NCBI RefSeq assembly: GCF_022761115.1
Contig: NZ_JAKWJS010000005.1
Coordinates: 242,488-306,487 of the forward strand
DNA: 64,000 nt
Reading direction: 5' to 3'
Source: Dyella sp. RRB7
GTDB taxonomy: Bacteria; Pseudomonadota; Gammaproteobacteria; Xanthomonadales; Rhodanobacteraceae
The notes beneath the pieces are model-generated. The model made no database searches. It saw only the letters and a program-made list of their open reading frames with translations, and had not been told where the DNA came from. The translations under genes and the position numbers were made by a program. Positions 36,601 to 44,662 of the stretch are shown here, in pieces (the stretch's first letter is position 1; each line of letters opens with the position of its first letter).

Positions 36601-37493
36601 TGCGCGACAACCCGCTCACCGCCGACGCCGAGAACGAATGGCGCCTGGACGACGCCGATCCGGGCATCAGCCCCAAGCTCGGCTTCGAGCCGAACGAAGA
36701 CATCGCCGCGCCCTACATCGCCAAGGGCGCCAAGCCGCGCGTGGCGGTGCTGCGCGAGCAGGGCGTCAACGGCCAGGTGGAAATGGCCGCGGCGTTCACC
36801 CGCGCCGGCTTCGAGGCGGTGGACGTCCATATGTCCGATCTCGCCAGCGGGCGCATCCGGCTGGCGGACTTCCGCGGCCTGGCGGCTTGCGGCGGTTTCT
36901 CCTACGGCGACGTGCTGGGCGCGGGGCGTGGCTGGGCCACCTCGATCCTTTACAACGACTACCTGCGCGCGGAATTCAGCACCTTCTTCGCCGACGCCCA
37001 GCGCTTCGCGCTCGGCGTGTGCAACGGCTGCCAGATGATGAGCCAGCTCAAGGACATCATTCCCGGCGCGCAGCACTGGCCGAAGTTCCTGCGCAACGCG
37101 TCCGAGCAGTACGAGGCGCGCGTGGCCACGCTGGAAGTGCTCGACTCGCCGAGCATCTTCTTCAAGGGCATGACCGGCTCACGCATTCCGGTGGCGGTGG
37201 CCCACGGCGAAGGCCGCGTGAGCTTCCCGCATAGCTGCAGCCCGTCCAAGGCGGGCGGTTCACTGCGCTACGTCGACAACCGGGGCAAGCCTACCGAGGC
37301 CTATCCGCTGAACCCGAACGGTTCGCCGGGCGGCCTCACCGGCTTCACCGCCGCCGATGGCCGCGTGACCATCATGATGCCGCACCCGGAGCGGGTATTC
37401 CGCAGCGTGCAGATGAGCTGGCATCCGGAGAAGTGGGGCGAGGACTCGCCGTGGATGCGCATGTTCCGCAACGCCCGGGTGTGGTGCGGCTGA
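33633..37493 (+). CDS. purL: phosphoribosylformylglycinamidine synthase, large single-chain PurL
   Basis: A 1286-residue enzyme of purine synthesis that converts FGAR, ATP and glutamine to FGAM. From N to C it contains the PurS-like domain (about 1-150), a linker with [14 protein letters not shown], two PurM-like ATP-grasp-type halves ([27 protein letters not shown] near 290; [15 protein letters not shown] near 490) and a class I glutaminase (about 1030-1286). The glutaminase has the nucleophile in [10 protein letters not shown] and the His-Glu pair in [10 protein letters not shown]. The length and fused architecture match the gammaproteobacterial form. Confidence 0.97.
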   Translation: MIALDGQGALSPFRLERLNARLEAIHRGTRVQSSWFVYFIDADVVPEGEQRRRLLEVLEAKDTKPEVASLWVVPRLGTISPWSSKATDILHGAGFDVRRVERGIAWQVAGLPAAGTPQYEAVMAVLHDAMTQSVLTTLDDAHGLFLAGRPGPLVHVALGGDAKSALAKANAELGLALADDEIDYLADRYAELGRDPSDAELFMFAQANSEHCRHKVFNASWTLDGQPQDNSLFGMIKNTHQHSPAHTLSAYKDNAAVIEGYEGMRFYAGPDGVWREHRERVEYAIKVETHNHPTAIAPWPGAATGAGGEIRDEGATGRGAKPKAGLTGFSVSDLRIPGKPRPWEVDRPLPPHMATAFEIMRDGPLGAAAFNNEFGRPCLGGYFRTYEHETGEVGVRRGYDKPIMIAGGLANIRASDVQKRDVQPGNKVIVLGGPAMLIGLGGGAASSVASGTSSKELDFASVQRDNAEMERRCQQVIDSCWTRGEHNPIVSIHDVGAGGLSNAIPELLNDAGVGGHIDLSRVPCDDPSLSPMQVWSNESQERYVLAIGADHLAEFEAFCARERCPYAVVGEATAERRLVVHDPRTDVTVIDLPMDVLFGKAPRMHRDAKHLKPRVDLVPDLTGISMDEALLRVLRLPTVGSKSFLITIGDRTVGGLNARDPMVGPWQVPVADAAVTITDFEGYTGEAMAMAERAPVALLNSADAARLAVGEAITNLAAAPIASLSEVRLSANWMAAVNYPGEDAALFDAVKAVGMELCPELDISIPVGKDSLSMQTVWKDGDTVQRTVSPVSLVITGFARVTDVRRTLTPQLRLDHGDSELWLLDLGACRDRLGGSALTQVFNRGGGVPPDLDDAKRLKALFELVQEANASGLLLAYHDRSDGGVIVTLLEMAFAGHCGLEIQLDGWAEATLRALFNEELGAVVQVASANREAFEALLVKHGLTGMAYRIGRPKEKLGIKLFHNGDTLFKWNWRTLFEAWNETSHAMQRLRDNPLTADAENEWRLDDADPGISPKLGFEPNEDIAAPYIAKGAKPRVAVLREQGVNGQVEMAAAFTRAGFEAVDVHMSDLASGRIRLADFRGLAACGGFSYGDVLGAGRGWATSILYNDYLRAEFSTFFADAQRFALGVCNGCQMMSQLKDIIPGAQHWPKFLRNASEQYEARVATLEVLDSPSIFFKGMTGSRIPVAVAHGEGRVSFPHSCSPSKAGGSLRYVDNRGKPTEAYPLNPNGSPGGLTGFTAADGRVTIMMPHPERVFRSVQMSWHPEKWGEDSPWMRMFRNARVWCG

Positions 37494-37529
37494 TGTGGCA
37501 CGGCCACGCTGAGCCCGCGCGGGCCTAGC

Positions 37530-38279
37530 GTGGCCATAGCGGCCATTCGCTGGTTGGTGCGGTGGCTGCCCGCAGTGGCATGGACCTGCCTGTTGGGCCT
37601 GTTGCCGTGGTGGGTGGGGCTGCCGCTGCTGTTGCTGCTGGCGTTGGGCGCGGTGCTGTTGGCGCGTCGTATCGCGCACTACGCGGCGCTGTGCCGGCGC
37701 GGTTTGCGCTGGGGCCTGCCAGGGTTGCTGTTCGCCGTGCAACGCGCGCTGGGTGGCGACCTGGTGGCCTGGGGGGCGGCACTGCTCGGTGCCCTGGTGG
37801 GTTTCTCGCTGGTGGTGTTGATGGAATCGTTGCTCGATCGACGGGTGCGGCGTACCGCGCACGTGCAGGTGTCGCCGGAGTGGAGCGAACTGGCGCTGGC
37901 GCCGATCGGTCCGCCGGCCCACATCATCGAGCTGACGCGCGCCGATTGGCGCGAGGTCTATGACGTGTTCGTCGATCCCGCCGGCGAGTCGGTGCGCTAC
38001 GAGGCCGATGGCGTGGGCAGCGGGCGCTACGTGTTCAAGCGAGGGCGGGTGATCGATCGGGCCAGTCCGCGTTACTGCTTTGGTCCGGGCGGGCGCTGGT
38101 TCGTGGTGAGCCTGCCGCAAGGGCGTGGCGACATCCTGTGGGATCGCCAGGCCGACCGCATGCATCGCCTTGCGGGCTGGCAGTTATGCGGCTGGGAAGG
38201 CGAGCAGCCCTGGCTGGCGCAGGAGCCCGACGGGGTGCCCACGCCGCTGCACGAAGCGCTGGGGCAGCGGCGCCAGTAG
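37530..38279 (+). CDS. membrane protein of unknown function
   Basis: A 249-residue protein that starts at GTG 37530. The first 110 residues contain two or three hydrophobic segments (about 10-45 and 80-100) with cationic linkers. The rest is soluble and rich in beta residues (WREVYDVFVDPAGESVRYEADGVGS and RGDILWDRQADRMHRL). I recognise no domain family. It follows purL by 36 bases and precedes a glycosyltransferase gene, so it could belong to an envelope-polysaccharide unit, but that is weak inference. Confidence 0.6.
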   Translation: MAIAAIRWLVRWLPAVAWTCLLGLLPWWVGLPLLLLLALGAVLLARRIAHYAALCRRGLRWGLPGLLFAVQRALGGDLVAWGAALLGALVGFSLVVLMESLLDRRVRRTAHVQVSPEWSELALAPIGPPAHIIELTRADWREVYDVFVDPAGESVRYEADGVGSGRYVFKRGRVIDRASPRYCFGPGGRWFVVSLPQGRGDILWDRQADRMHRLAGWQLCGWEGEQPWLAQEPDGVPTPLHEALGQRRQ

Positions 38280-38348
38280 TGGATCATCAACGGCGGCGGT
38301 GGCTTTCACATGTTCGCTACCCATCGCCTCGCGCATACTTAGGACGCA

Positions 38349-39260
38349 GTGAATACCAACGCCTCTCCCTCCTTGTCCTCCGTGCTGCCGGTCAGCGTGA
38401 TCGTGGTGGCCGCCGACAGCGGCCCGTCGCTGCGCGACTGCGCGCGCCGGGTGTTGGCCTGCGATACGCCGCTGGAGCTGATTCTGGTCGACAACGCTTC
38501 CGGCGACGGCATTCCGCAGGCGATTGCGCGTGCGCATGAAAACGACGAGCGCCTGAAGGTCATCTACAACCACGCCAACCTGGGCTTCGGGCCCGCGGTG
38601 AATCGTGGCGTGGCGCAGTCGCACGGCAAGTCGGTGCTGGTGCTCAATCCGGATTGCCTGATCGACAACACGGTGCTGCAGCGACTGCTGGAGACTTTGG
38701 CCAGCCGTCCGCGCGTGGGCGTGATCGGTGCCGTGGTCTGCGACGAGCAGGGCGTTGCCGATCCCGCCTCCTATCGCCGCGATCCGCTTGTCGGCCGCGC
38801 GCTGACCACGTTGTTCGGGCGCGCCGGCGAAGGCGTCAATATCGGCGGCCCGATTCCGCATGAACTGGTGGAAGTGGAGGCCGTGTCGGGCGCGCTGATG
38901 TTGCTGCCGCGTCGCGTGTTCGATTACCTCGCCGGTTTCGACGAAGACTACTTCCTGCACTGCGAAGACCTGGACCTGTGCCGCCGCGTGCGTGATGCCG
39001 GCTACCACGTCATGCTGGCCGGCGACGTGCGCGTCCTGCACGGCAAGGGCAGTTCGAGCCGGCACCGCCCGGTGTTCGTCAGCCGCCACAAGCATCGCGG
39101 CATGTGGCGCTGGTTCCGCAAGTTCGATCCGGCCGCACGCAAGCCGTGGGTGTCGGCGCTGGTGTGGCTGGGCATCTGGACGCATTTCCTGCTGCAGATT
39201 CCCGGCCAGTGGCTGCGCCTGCTGCGATGCAAATTCACCAGGGCGAAGGACGGCGCATGA
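38349..39260 (+). CDS. family 2 glycosyltransferase (rhamnosyltransferase-like)
   Basis: A 303-residue GT-A enzyme. The N-terminal fold SVIVVAADSGPSLRDCARRVL leads to ILVDNASGDG, then NHANLGFGPAVNRG, and the DxD-like motif VLNPDCLIDN near residue 104. EDYFLHCEDLDLCRRVRDAGYH is the conserved acceptor-side ED motif of rhamnosyl- and related transferases. It probably acts on the cytosolic face to build a surface glycan. GTG 38349 is the start. The stop overlaps the next gene's start (ATGA), so the pair is translationally coupled. Confidence 0.83.
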   Translation: MNTNASPSLSSVLPVSVIVVAADSGPSLRDCARRVLACDTPLELILVDNASGDGIPQAIARAHENDERLKVIYNHANLGFGPAVNRGVAQSHGKSVLVLNPDCLIDNTVLQRLLETLASRPRVGVIGAVVCDEQGVADPASYRRDPLVGRALTTLFGRAGEGVNIGGPIPHELVEVEAVSGALMLLPRRVFDYLAGFDEDYFLHCEDLDLCRRVRDAGYHVMLAGDVRVLHGKGSSSRHRPVFVSRHKHRGMWRWFRKFDPAARKPWVSALVWLGIWTHFLLQIPGQWLRLLRCKFTRAKDGA

Positions 39261-40159
39261 GTGTGGCGTCCCCGCGTGCCGCGACGTTGGCGATGTCCGG
39301 ACTGATTGCGGTCACCGCGGTCTGGGGTTCCACCTTCTTCCTGATCAAGGACCTGGTGGCGCGCATGCCGGTGGCCGATTTCCTGGCCGTGCGCTTTCTC
39401 ATCGCCGCGCTGGCCATGGTGCTGCTGTTTCACCGCCAGCTGATGCGGCTGAGCCGCCGCGAGTGGGGGCAAGGCCTGGCCCTTGGGGCCATCTATGGCG
39501 TGGCGCAATTGCTGCAGACCTCGGGCCTGGAGCACACCTCGGCAAGCATCAGTGGCTTCGTCACCGGCATGTACGTGGTGTTCACCCCGCTGCTGGGCAC
39601 GGTGCTGCTACGCCAGCGCTTGCCACCCATCACCTGGATCGCCGTGTTGCTGTCGGTAGGTGGCCTGGGCCTGCTGGCCTTGCGCGGACTCAGCGTGGGC
39701 TACGGCGTATGGCTGACGCTGGCGTCGGCGGCGTTGTACGGCCTGCATATCGTCGGGCTGGGTACATGGTCGCGCCCTGGCAGCGCCTTCGCACTTTCCA
39801 GCGTGCAGATGATGGTGATCGCCGGCGTCTGCCTGCTCGCCACCCTCCCCTCGGGACCCAGCCTGCCGCCGGATCGCGGCGCATGGATGGCGGTGATCTA
39901 CATGGCGCTCGCCGCCGGCGCCGGCGCGATGCTGATGCAGACCTGGGCACAGGCGCATCTGTCGCCGACGCGCGCGGCCATCGTGATGACGCTGGAGCCG
40001 GTGTTCGCGGCGGCCTTTGCGGTGACCTTCGGCAACGACGCGTTGACGTGGCGCATGTTGGCGGGCGGGGCGTTGGTGTTGGCGGCGATGTATCTGGTGG
40101 AGTTGGGGCCGTGTGGCGGGGGTGCCCTGCAGGCGGAGGGGTTGCATCACGAGGTGTAG
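39257..40159 (+). CDS. DMT-superfamily (EamA) transporter
   Basis: A 300-residue inner-membrane transporter with ten predicted helices and two EamA repeats. The first repeat has AVWGSTFFLIKDLVARMPVADFLAVRF; the second has a C-terminal TRAAIVMTLEPVFAAAFAV motif. Family members export amino acids or metabolites; substrate unknown. The start overlaps the glycosyltransferase stop by four bases. Confidence 0.85.
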   Translation: MSVASPRAATLAMSGLIAVTAVWGSTFFLIKDLVARMPVADFLAVRFLIAALAMVLLFHRQLMRLSRREWGQGLALGAIYGVAQLLQTSGLEHTSASISGFVTGMYVVFTPLLGTVLLRQRLPPITWIAVLLSVGGLGLLALRGLSVGYGVWLTLASAALYGLHIVGLGTWSRPGSAFALSSVQMMVIAGVCLLATLPSGPSLPPDRGAWMAVIYMALAAGAGAMLMQTWAQAHLSPTRAAIVMTLEPVFAAAFAVTFGNDALTWRMLAGGALVLAAMYLVELGPCGGGALQAEGLHHEV

Positions 40160-40182
40160 TTGGGGGCGGGGGCCTCGCTTCG

Positions 40183-40229
40183 CTCGTCATCCCCGCGAAA
40201 GCGGGACAAGCGCGCTCCGTGCTTGTCCG
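40183..40229. repeat. interspersed GTCAT hairpin plus adjacent hairpin
   Basis: CGTCATCCCCGC-GAAA-GCGGG is the interspersed hairpin, and the next bases form a second stem (GACAAGC / GCTTGTC). It lies between the convergent DMT transporter and pilR genes. Confidence 0.6.
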
Positions 40230-40265
40230 CCCTGCGCCAGCAGGACACCCGGCCAACACCCCGAG

Positions 40266-40299
40266 TAAAAACAAAAAAGGCCGAACATCGTTCGGCCTT
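40266..40299 (-). terminator. intrinsic terminator of pilR
   Basis: A ten-base-pair stem (AAGGCCGAAC with GTTCGGCCTT) around a three-base loop. On the minus strand it is followed by a T run (TTTTTTGTTTTT). It lies 13 bases beyond the pilR stop codon. Confidence 0.88.
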
Positions 40300-40312
40300 C
40301 TCCACGTCCATC

Positions 40313-41713
40313 TCAGTCGATACCCAACTTCTTCAACTTATAGCGCAGCGCCCGAAACGTGATGCCCAGTTTCTTCGCCGCCGCCGTCTTGTTGTAGCGG
40401 GATTCCTCCAGCGCCTTGATGATGGCTGTGCGTTCGAGGTTGCTGATGTAGTCGTCCAGGCCACCATGGGCGGTGGCTGTCGCCAGCGGGGCAGGGGCGG
40501 CCGCGGCGGTGGCGGCCTCGGCAGGCGCAACGGGTTCGGCGTGGGCGCGTGGGGTGCGCTGCGGCAGCATCAGGTCGCCGACGTCGATCTGGTCGCCGTC
40601 GCACATCGCCATGGCGCGTTCGAGTATGTTTTCCAGCTCGCGCACGTTGCCCGGGAAATCGTAGGCTTCCAGCGCGTGTTGCGCGGCCGGCAGCAGTTGG
40701 CCGGGGGTGCCGCCACTCTTGGCGGCCAGCTGGCGCAGCACGAAGGCAGCCAGCAGCGGCACGTCGCCGCGGCGTTCGCGCAGCGGCGGTACGCGCAGTT
40801 CGATCACGTTGATGCGATAGAACAGGTCCTGGCGGAACATGCCCTGCTCGACCAGCGCCGCCAGGTTCTTGTGCGTGGCGGAGAGAATGCGCACGTCCAC
40901 CGGCACTTCTTCACGCGCGCCGATCGGGCGCACGGCTTTTTCCTGGATCGCGCGCAGCAGCTTCACCTGCATGTGCAACGGTAGTTCGGCCACTTCGTCG
41001 AGGAACAGGGTGCCGCCATGGGCGGCCTGGAACAGGCCTTCCTTGTCGCCCATCGCGCCGGTGAAGCTGCCTTTGCGATGACCGAAGAATTCGCTTTCCA
41101 TCAGCTCGGACGGAATGGCGCCGCAGTTCACCGGCACGAACGGGCCGCTGGCGCGCGGGCCCTGCTCGTGGATGAGGCGGGCGACCAGTTCCTTGCCCAC
41201 GCCCGATTCACCGGCGATGTATACCGGGGCCTGGTTGCGTGCGAGCTTGCCGATGGTGGCGCGCACCTGTTGCATGGCCGGCGAGTCGCCGATCAGGCGT
41301 TCGTTGCCGTCAGGCTTGGCGGCGGTGTGGCCGCTCTTGCGCTCTTCGGCCAGGCGCAGGGCGGTGCGCACCAGGCGGCGCAGCATCTGGATGTCGACCG
41401 GCTTGGAGACGAAGTCGAAGGCGCCGGCCTTGAGCGCGCCGACGGCGGCGTCGACGTTGCCGTAGGCCGTGATCATCGCCACCGGGGTATCCGGGTGTTC
41501 GGCGGAAATCAGTTCGACGATCTCATGGCCGGTGCCGTCCGGCAGGCGCATGTCGGTGAAGCAAAGATCGTAGTGTCGCTCGGCCAGGGCGCGCCGGGCT
41601 TCCGTGACGGTACCCACGGCGTCGACCAGCAGGTCCATGCGGCCGAGGGTGATGGTGAGCAGTTCACGGATGTCGCGTTCGTCGTCGACGACCAGTACGG
41701 TCTGTTGGCTCAT
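40313..41713 (-). CDS. pilR: type IV pilus sigma54-dependent response regulator PilR
   Basis: A 466-residue NtrC-type activator. The receiver domain (about 1-120) has Asp near 54 in CFTDMRLPDGT. The AAA+ domain has Walker A GESGVGKE, the sigma54-contacting loop GSFTGA and Walker B GGTLFLDEVAEL. The C-terminal Fis-type helix-turn-helix is NKTAAAKKLGITFRALRYKL. PilR identity rests on resemblance to PilR and on the PilS-type kinase gene 13.6 kb upstream on the same strand. It would activate pilin transcription with RpoN when phosphorylated by PilS. No pilin gene is in the window. Start ATG 41713. Confidence 0.88.
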   Translation of the reverse strand: MSQQTVLVVDDERDIRELLTITLGRMDLLVDAVGTVTEARRALAERHYDLCFTDMRLPDGTGHEIVELISAEHPDTPVAMITAYGNVDAAVGALKAGAFDFVSKPVDIQMLRRLVRTALRLAEERKSGHTAAKPDGNERLIGDSPAMQQVRATIGKLARNQAPVYIAGESGVGKELVARLIHEQGPRASGPFVPVNCGAIPSELMESEFFGHRKGSFTGAMGDKEGLFQAAHGGTLFLDEVAELPLHMQVKLLRAIQEKAVRPIGAREEVPVDVRILSATHKNLAALVEQGMFRQDLFYRINVIELRVPPLRERRGDVPLLAAFVLRQLAAKSGGTPGQLLPAAQHALEAYDFPGNVRELENILERAMAMCDGDQIDVGDLMLPQRTPRAHAEPVAPAEAATAAAAPAPLATATAHGGLDDYISNLERTAIIKALEESRYNKTAAAKKLGITFRALRYKLKKLGID

Positions 41714-41789
41714 GTCGTCTCGAGGGGAGGTGGTCGCGGCTAGGATAACCGCCCCCCTCGCGGGGGGCAAAGGCCGCGGCGGCAGGTGC

Positions 41790-42869
41790 TTATTTCCGGC
41801 CCAGGTGGCGATCGAAGAATTTCACGATGGCCGCATAGGCCGCCTGCGATTCCGGCAGTTCCGGGTCGGAGAAGAAGGAGTGCCACATGCCGTCCCATAC
41901 GTGCAGTTCGGTCTCCACGCCGGCCTGGCTGAGCAGGATCTGGCTCTGGATGACCGAGCTCATGGCCATGTCGCGCGTGCCGGTGATCAGCAAGGTGGGC
42001 GGAAAACGCGCAAGCAGCTGGGGCGACAGGCCGGGAAACACCATGGGGTCGGTGGCGCTGGCGCCCTTGAAGTAGGGCAGGGCCTCCAGCCGCAGCGGGT
42101 GCTCGGGGATGGGCGCGCCATTGAGCAGGGGCGCCACATAGGTGGAGTCGCCCTCCATGTTCACCAGCGAACCGCAGAAGGTGCCGATGGCGCCCGGCAC
42201 GGGCAGCTGGTGCGCGATCAGCCGGGCCACCGCCTCGCCGGTGAGCACGCCGCCGGCCGAGCAGCCGTAGATGCCGATATTGGCCGGCGGGTAGTGCTTG
42301 AGCAGTTCGCGATAGACCGCCTCCACGTCCTCGCTGGCGGCGGGGAAGACGTGCTCGGGCCCCTGGCGGTAATCCAGGCTGATCACCTTGATGCGCCCCA
42401 GGCTGGCGATCGGGATCGATTCCACCAGGCCGCCGCTATGCGCGCCCCACAGGAAGGCGCCGCCGTGCAGGTTGATCAGCACGCGCTGGCGGTTCTGCAG
42501 CGCGATGCCCTGGGCCGGTTCCACCACATCGGCGCCGACGCCGGCGATGGTCTCCTGGTGGGTCTTCACCGCATACCGCTTCTGCATGCGCGCGGCGCGG
42601 TCGCGGTTGATGGCGTCGTAGAAGTCGCGGCTCTGCGCAATGGGGGCGGTGATCGGCGGCGCCTTGCTGCCGCCGGCCAGCATTTGGGGGAAGAACGCGC
42701 GCGCCTCGGCCGAGGCGAAGCTGGAGTAGGGCAGGCTGGCACCGGCCAGGGTGATGCTGGCGTCGGCCTTGACCGTGGGGGCCGCGCCTTGCGCGGCGGC
42801 GGTGCCGGTCACCAGGCAGGCACCGAGCAGAAGATGGCGGACGAGCTGGGCAACGCGCGGTGCGTGCAT
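41790..42869 (-). CDS. secreted alpha/beta-hydrolase esterase (HSL-like)
   Basis: A 359-residue exported esterase. The signal peptide ends near AAAQ (residue 27). The oxyanion motif is NLHGGAFLWG (HGGG-type variant) near 135-140, the nucleophile elbow is GIYGCSAGGV with Ser204, the acid is Asp in TGTRDMAMS, and the base is His in WDGMWHSFF. It is the last gene of the carbohydrate locus, 28 bases after the GH37-like gene on the same strand. Removal of acyl groups from the sugar substrate is a sensible but untested idea. Confidence 0.82.
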   Translation of the reverse strand: MHAPRVAQLVRHLLLGACLVTGTAAAQGAAPTVKADASITLAGASLPYSSFASAEARAFFPQMLAGGSKAPPITAPIAQSRDFYDAINRDRAARMQKRYAVKTHQETIAGVGADVVEPAQGIALQNRQRVLINLHGGAFLWGAHSGGLVESIPIASLGRIKVISLDYRQGPEHVFPAASEDVEAVYRELLKHYPPANIGIYGCSAGGVLTGEAVARLIAHQLPVPGAIGTFCGSLVNMEGDSTYVAPLLNGAPIPEHPLRLEALPYFKGASATDPMVFPGLSPQLLARFPPTLLITGTRDMAMSSVIQSQILLSQAGVETELHVWDGMWHSFFSDPELPESQAAYAAIVKFFDRHLGRK

Positions 42870-42897
42870 GGCGTAGTTCCTCCGGTCGAAGGGGGCG

Positions 42898-44631
42898 TCA
42901 CTTGGTGTGGATGGGTGCCGCCGGTTTGGCGGCGGTTTGCTGCTGGATTTCCAGCAGCTTCAGATACACGCCGTTGGTCCAGCCGAAGCCGATCACGTTC
43001 TCGCTGTAGCCAGCGCTGACCTTCACCTCCGCGTTGCCCAGCACCATGTTGTATTTCTCGCGGATGGTGCCGTCGTCGGCGAGGCCCTGGTCCACCGTGG
43101 CCATGAACTTGCCGGCGATGCGGCGCGCGTCGTCGTGGAAGCCATACGCATCCAGCCCGGACACCGCCAGCCAGTTGGTGGGCGCCCAGCCGAACGGTGC
43201 GCCCCACTGCACGCCGGCCGGGCGGTTGTCCATGCTCAGGCCGCCCTTGCGCTCGAACACCGGCAGCGACTGGCGCACGCCATCGGCTTGTTCCTTCGAG
43301 GCGGCACCGGCCCACAGCGGGTAGAACGTGGTGACGTAGGGATAGGGCGAAGGCTTGCCGGCGACGAAGTCGTAGTCGCGGTACATGCCCAGCTCCGGGC
43401 GCCACAGGTATTTGTCCATCGCGGCCTTGCGTGCCTCGGCGGCCTTGGTCCAGCGTTCCGCGTCGCCGGCCTTGCCCAGTTGCAGGGCGAAGTCGTGCAG
43501 GTCGCGCTCGTAGCGATAGAGCAGGCTGTTGAGGCTTACGTCGGCGTAGTGATGGGTGGAGCCGCCGAACGGTCCGAAGTGCGCGTTGGTGTCGAAGCCC
43601 GATTCGCGCATGGCACGGTCGCCGTGGTAATAGTCGGCGGTGAGCCGATAACCGTCGAGCCAGGCACCTTCGCACACGTGCGAGGCGCGCACGTCGCAGC
43701 TGCTGTCCTTGAGCTTGGCGGCCTCGGCATCGCTGGGATGTTCGGAGGCCTTGATGAGGTAACCCGGGTCTTCCGACGGGTGCGCGCGCAGCCAGCGGAT
43801 CACGCCCTTGTAGTACTCGCTGTCCTTGGCCTCCAGCACCGGCCCGCTGCCGAGGTCGTAGTAGCGTGCCAGTCCGGTGTCGCCGGCGCGATGCTCCGGG
43901 CGTGTCCAGATCTCGTAGTTGCGCACGGCCAGCGGATAGGCATCGGCCAGCCACGCGCGCCGCGCCTCGGCGTTCGGAAAGCTGGCGGGATCGTCGAGCA
44001 CCTCTGCCATCATCGCGGTGAGGAACGGCGGCTGCGAGCGGCTGAGGTAATAGGTGCGGTTGGCGTTGAGCACGCCGCCATAGTTCGCCACTTCGTACAG
44101 CGCATTGTCGACCATGGCCTTGGCCAGCTCGGTGCGATGGTCGGCCACCAGGCCCAGCACGATGAAGTAGCTGTCCCAGCCGTACATTTCGTTGAAGAAG
44201 CCGCCGGGCACCACGTACGGATGCGGCAGATAGAGCAGGCCCTGCTGCGGCAGTTGGGTGGCATCGATATCGCCCAGCTGCGTCACCGTGCGCGGCAACG
44301 GGCGCACATCGACGCCGCAGCGCTTGCCCACCTCGGTCACTTTTGGCGGCACCGGTTGCCCCGCCGGCACGTACAGCACCGGATGACTGGCGACCTTGGT
44401 GTCGACGAGCGACGCGCAGTCGTCCTGGGAACGCGTCAGCGTGCTCCACGCATGGTCGATATAGGCACGCGTTCTGGTCGCATCCGGCGTGGCGGCATTC
44501 GCCGCGCCGGCAAGGCTGCAGGCGAGCAGCAAGCTGGGCAGGCGCCTCCAACGGCACCTTCCCGGTTGCGTGGAAGCAGGGCATCGCATGAGGGAACCCG
44601 TCGATGGGAACGAACGCGGTGTACTGGTCAT
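42898..44631 (-). CDS. secreted GH37 (trehalase-family) glycoside hydrolase
   Basis: A 577-residue exported inverting glycosidase of the trehalase family. ATG 44631 is chosen because GGAG lies just before it; a signal peptide follows after a long N region, with cleavage near AGAANAA (residue 46). The first trehalase signature appears as PGGFFNEMYGWDSY (142-155) with Phe145 where the consensus has Arg. The second appears as QWGAPFGWAP (475-484) with Gly477 where the consensus has Asp. Candidate catalytic residues are Asp347 (ESGFD) and Glu525 (REKYN). Periplasmic cleavage of an alpha-diglucoside is likely; trehalose itself is doubtful. Confidence 0.85.
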   Translation of the reverse strand: MTSTPRSFPSTGSLMRCPASTQPGRCRWRRLPSLLLACSLAGAANAATPDATRTRAYIDHAWSTLTRSQDDCASLVDTKVASHPVLYVPAGQPVPPKVTEVGKRCGVDVRPLPRTVTQLGDIDATQLPQQGLLYLPHPYVVPGGFFNEMYGWDSYFIVLGLVADHRTELAKAMVDNALYEVANYGGVLNANRTYYLSRSQPPFLTAMMAEVLDDPASFPNAEARRAWLADAYPLAVRNYEIWTRPEHRAGDTGLARYYDLGSGPVLEAKDSEYYKGVIRWLRAHPSEDPGYLIKASEHPSDAEAAKLKDSSCDVRASHVCEGAWLDGYRLTADYYHGDRAMRESGFDTNAHFGPFGGSTHHYADVSLNSLLYRYERDLHDFALQLGKAGDAERWTKAAEARKAAMDKYLWRPELGMYRDYDFVAGKPSPYPYVTTFYPLWAGAASKEQADGVRQSLPVFERKGGLSMDNRPAGVQWGAPFGWAPTNWLAVSGLDAYGFHDDARRIAGKFMATVDQGLADDGTIREKYNMVLGNAEVKVSAGYSENVIGFGWTNGVYLKLLEIQQQTAAKPAAPIHTK

Positions 44632-44662
44632 GTCTGCTCCTTTAGCTTTTGCGGTCGAGGCG

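Noticed and set aside
33615..37076. Two long minus-strand frames opposite purL
   Set aside because: purL is unmistakable on the plus strand; the opposite translations are low-complexity.
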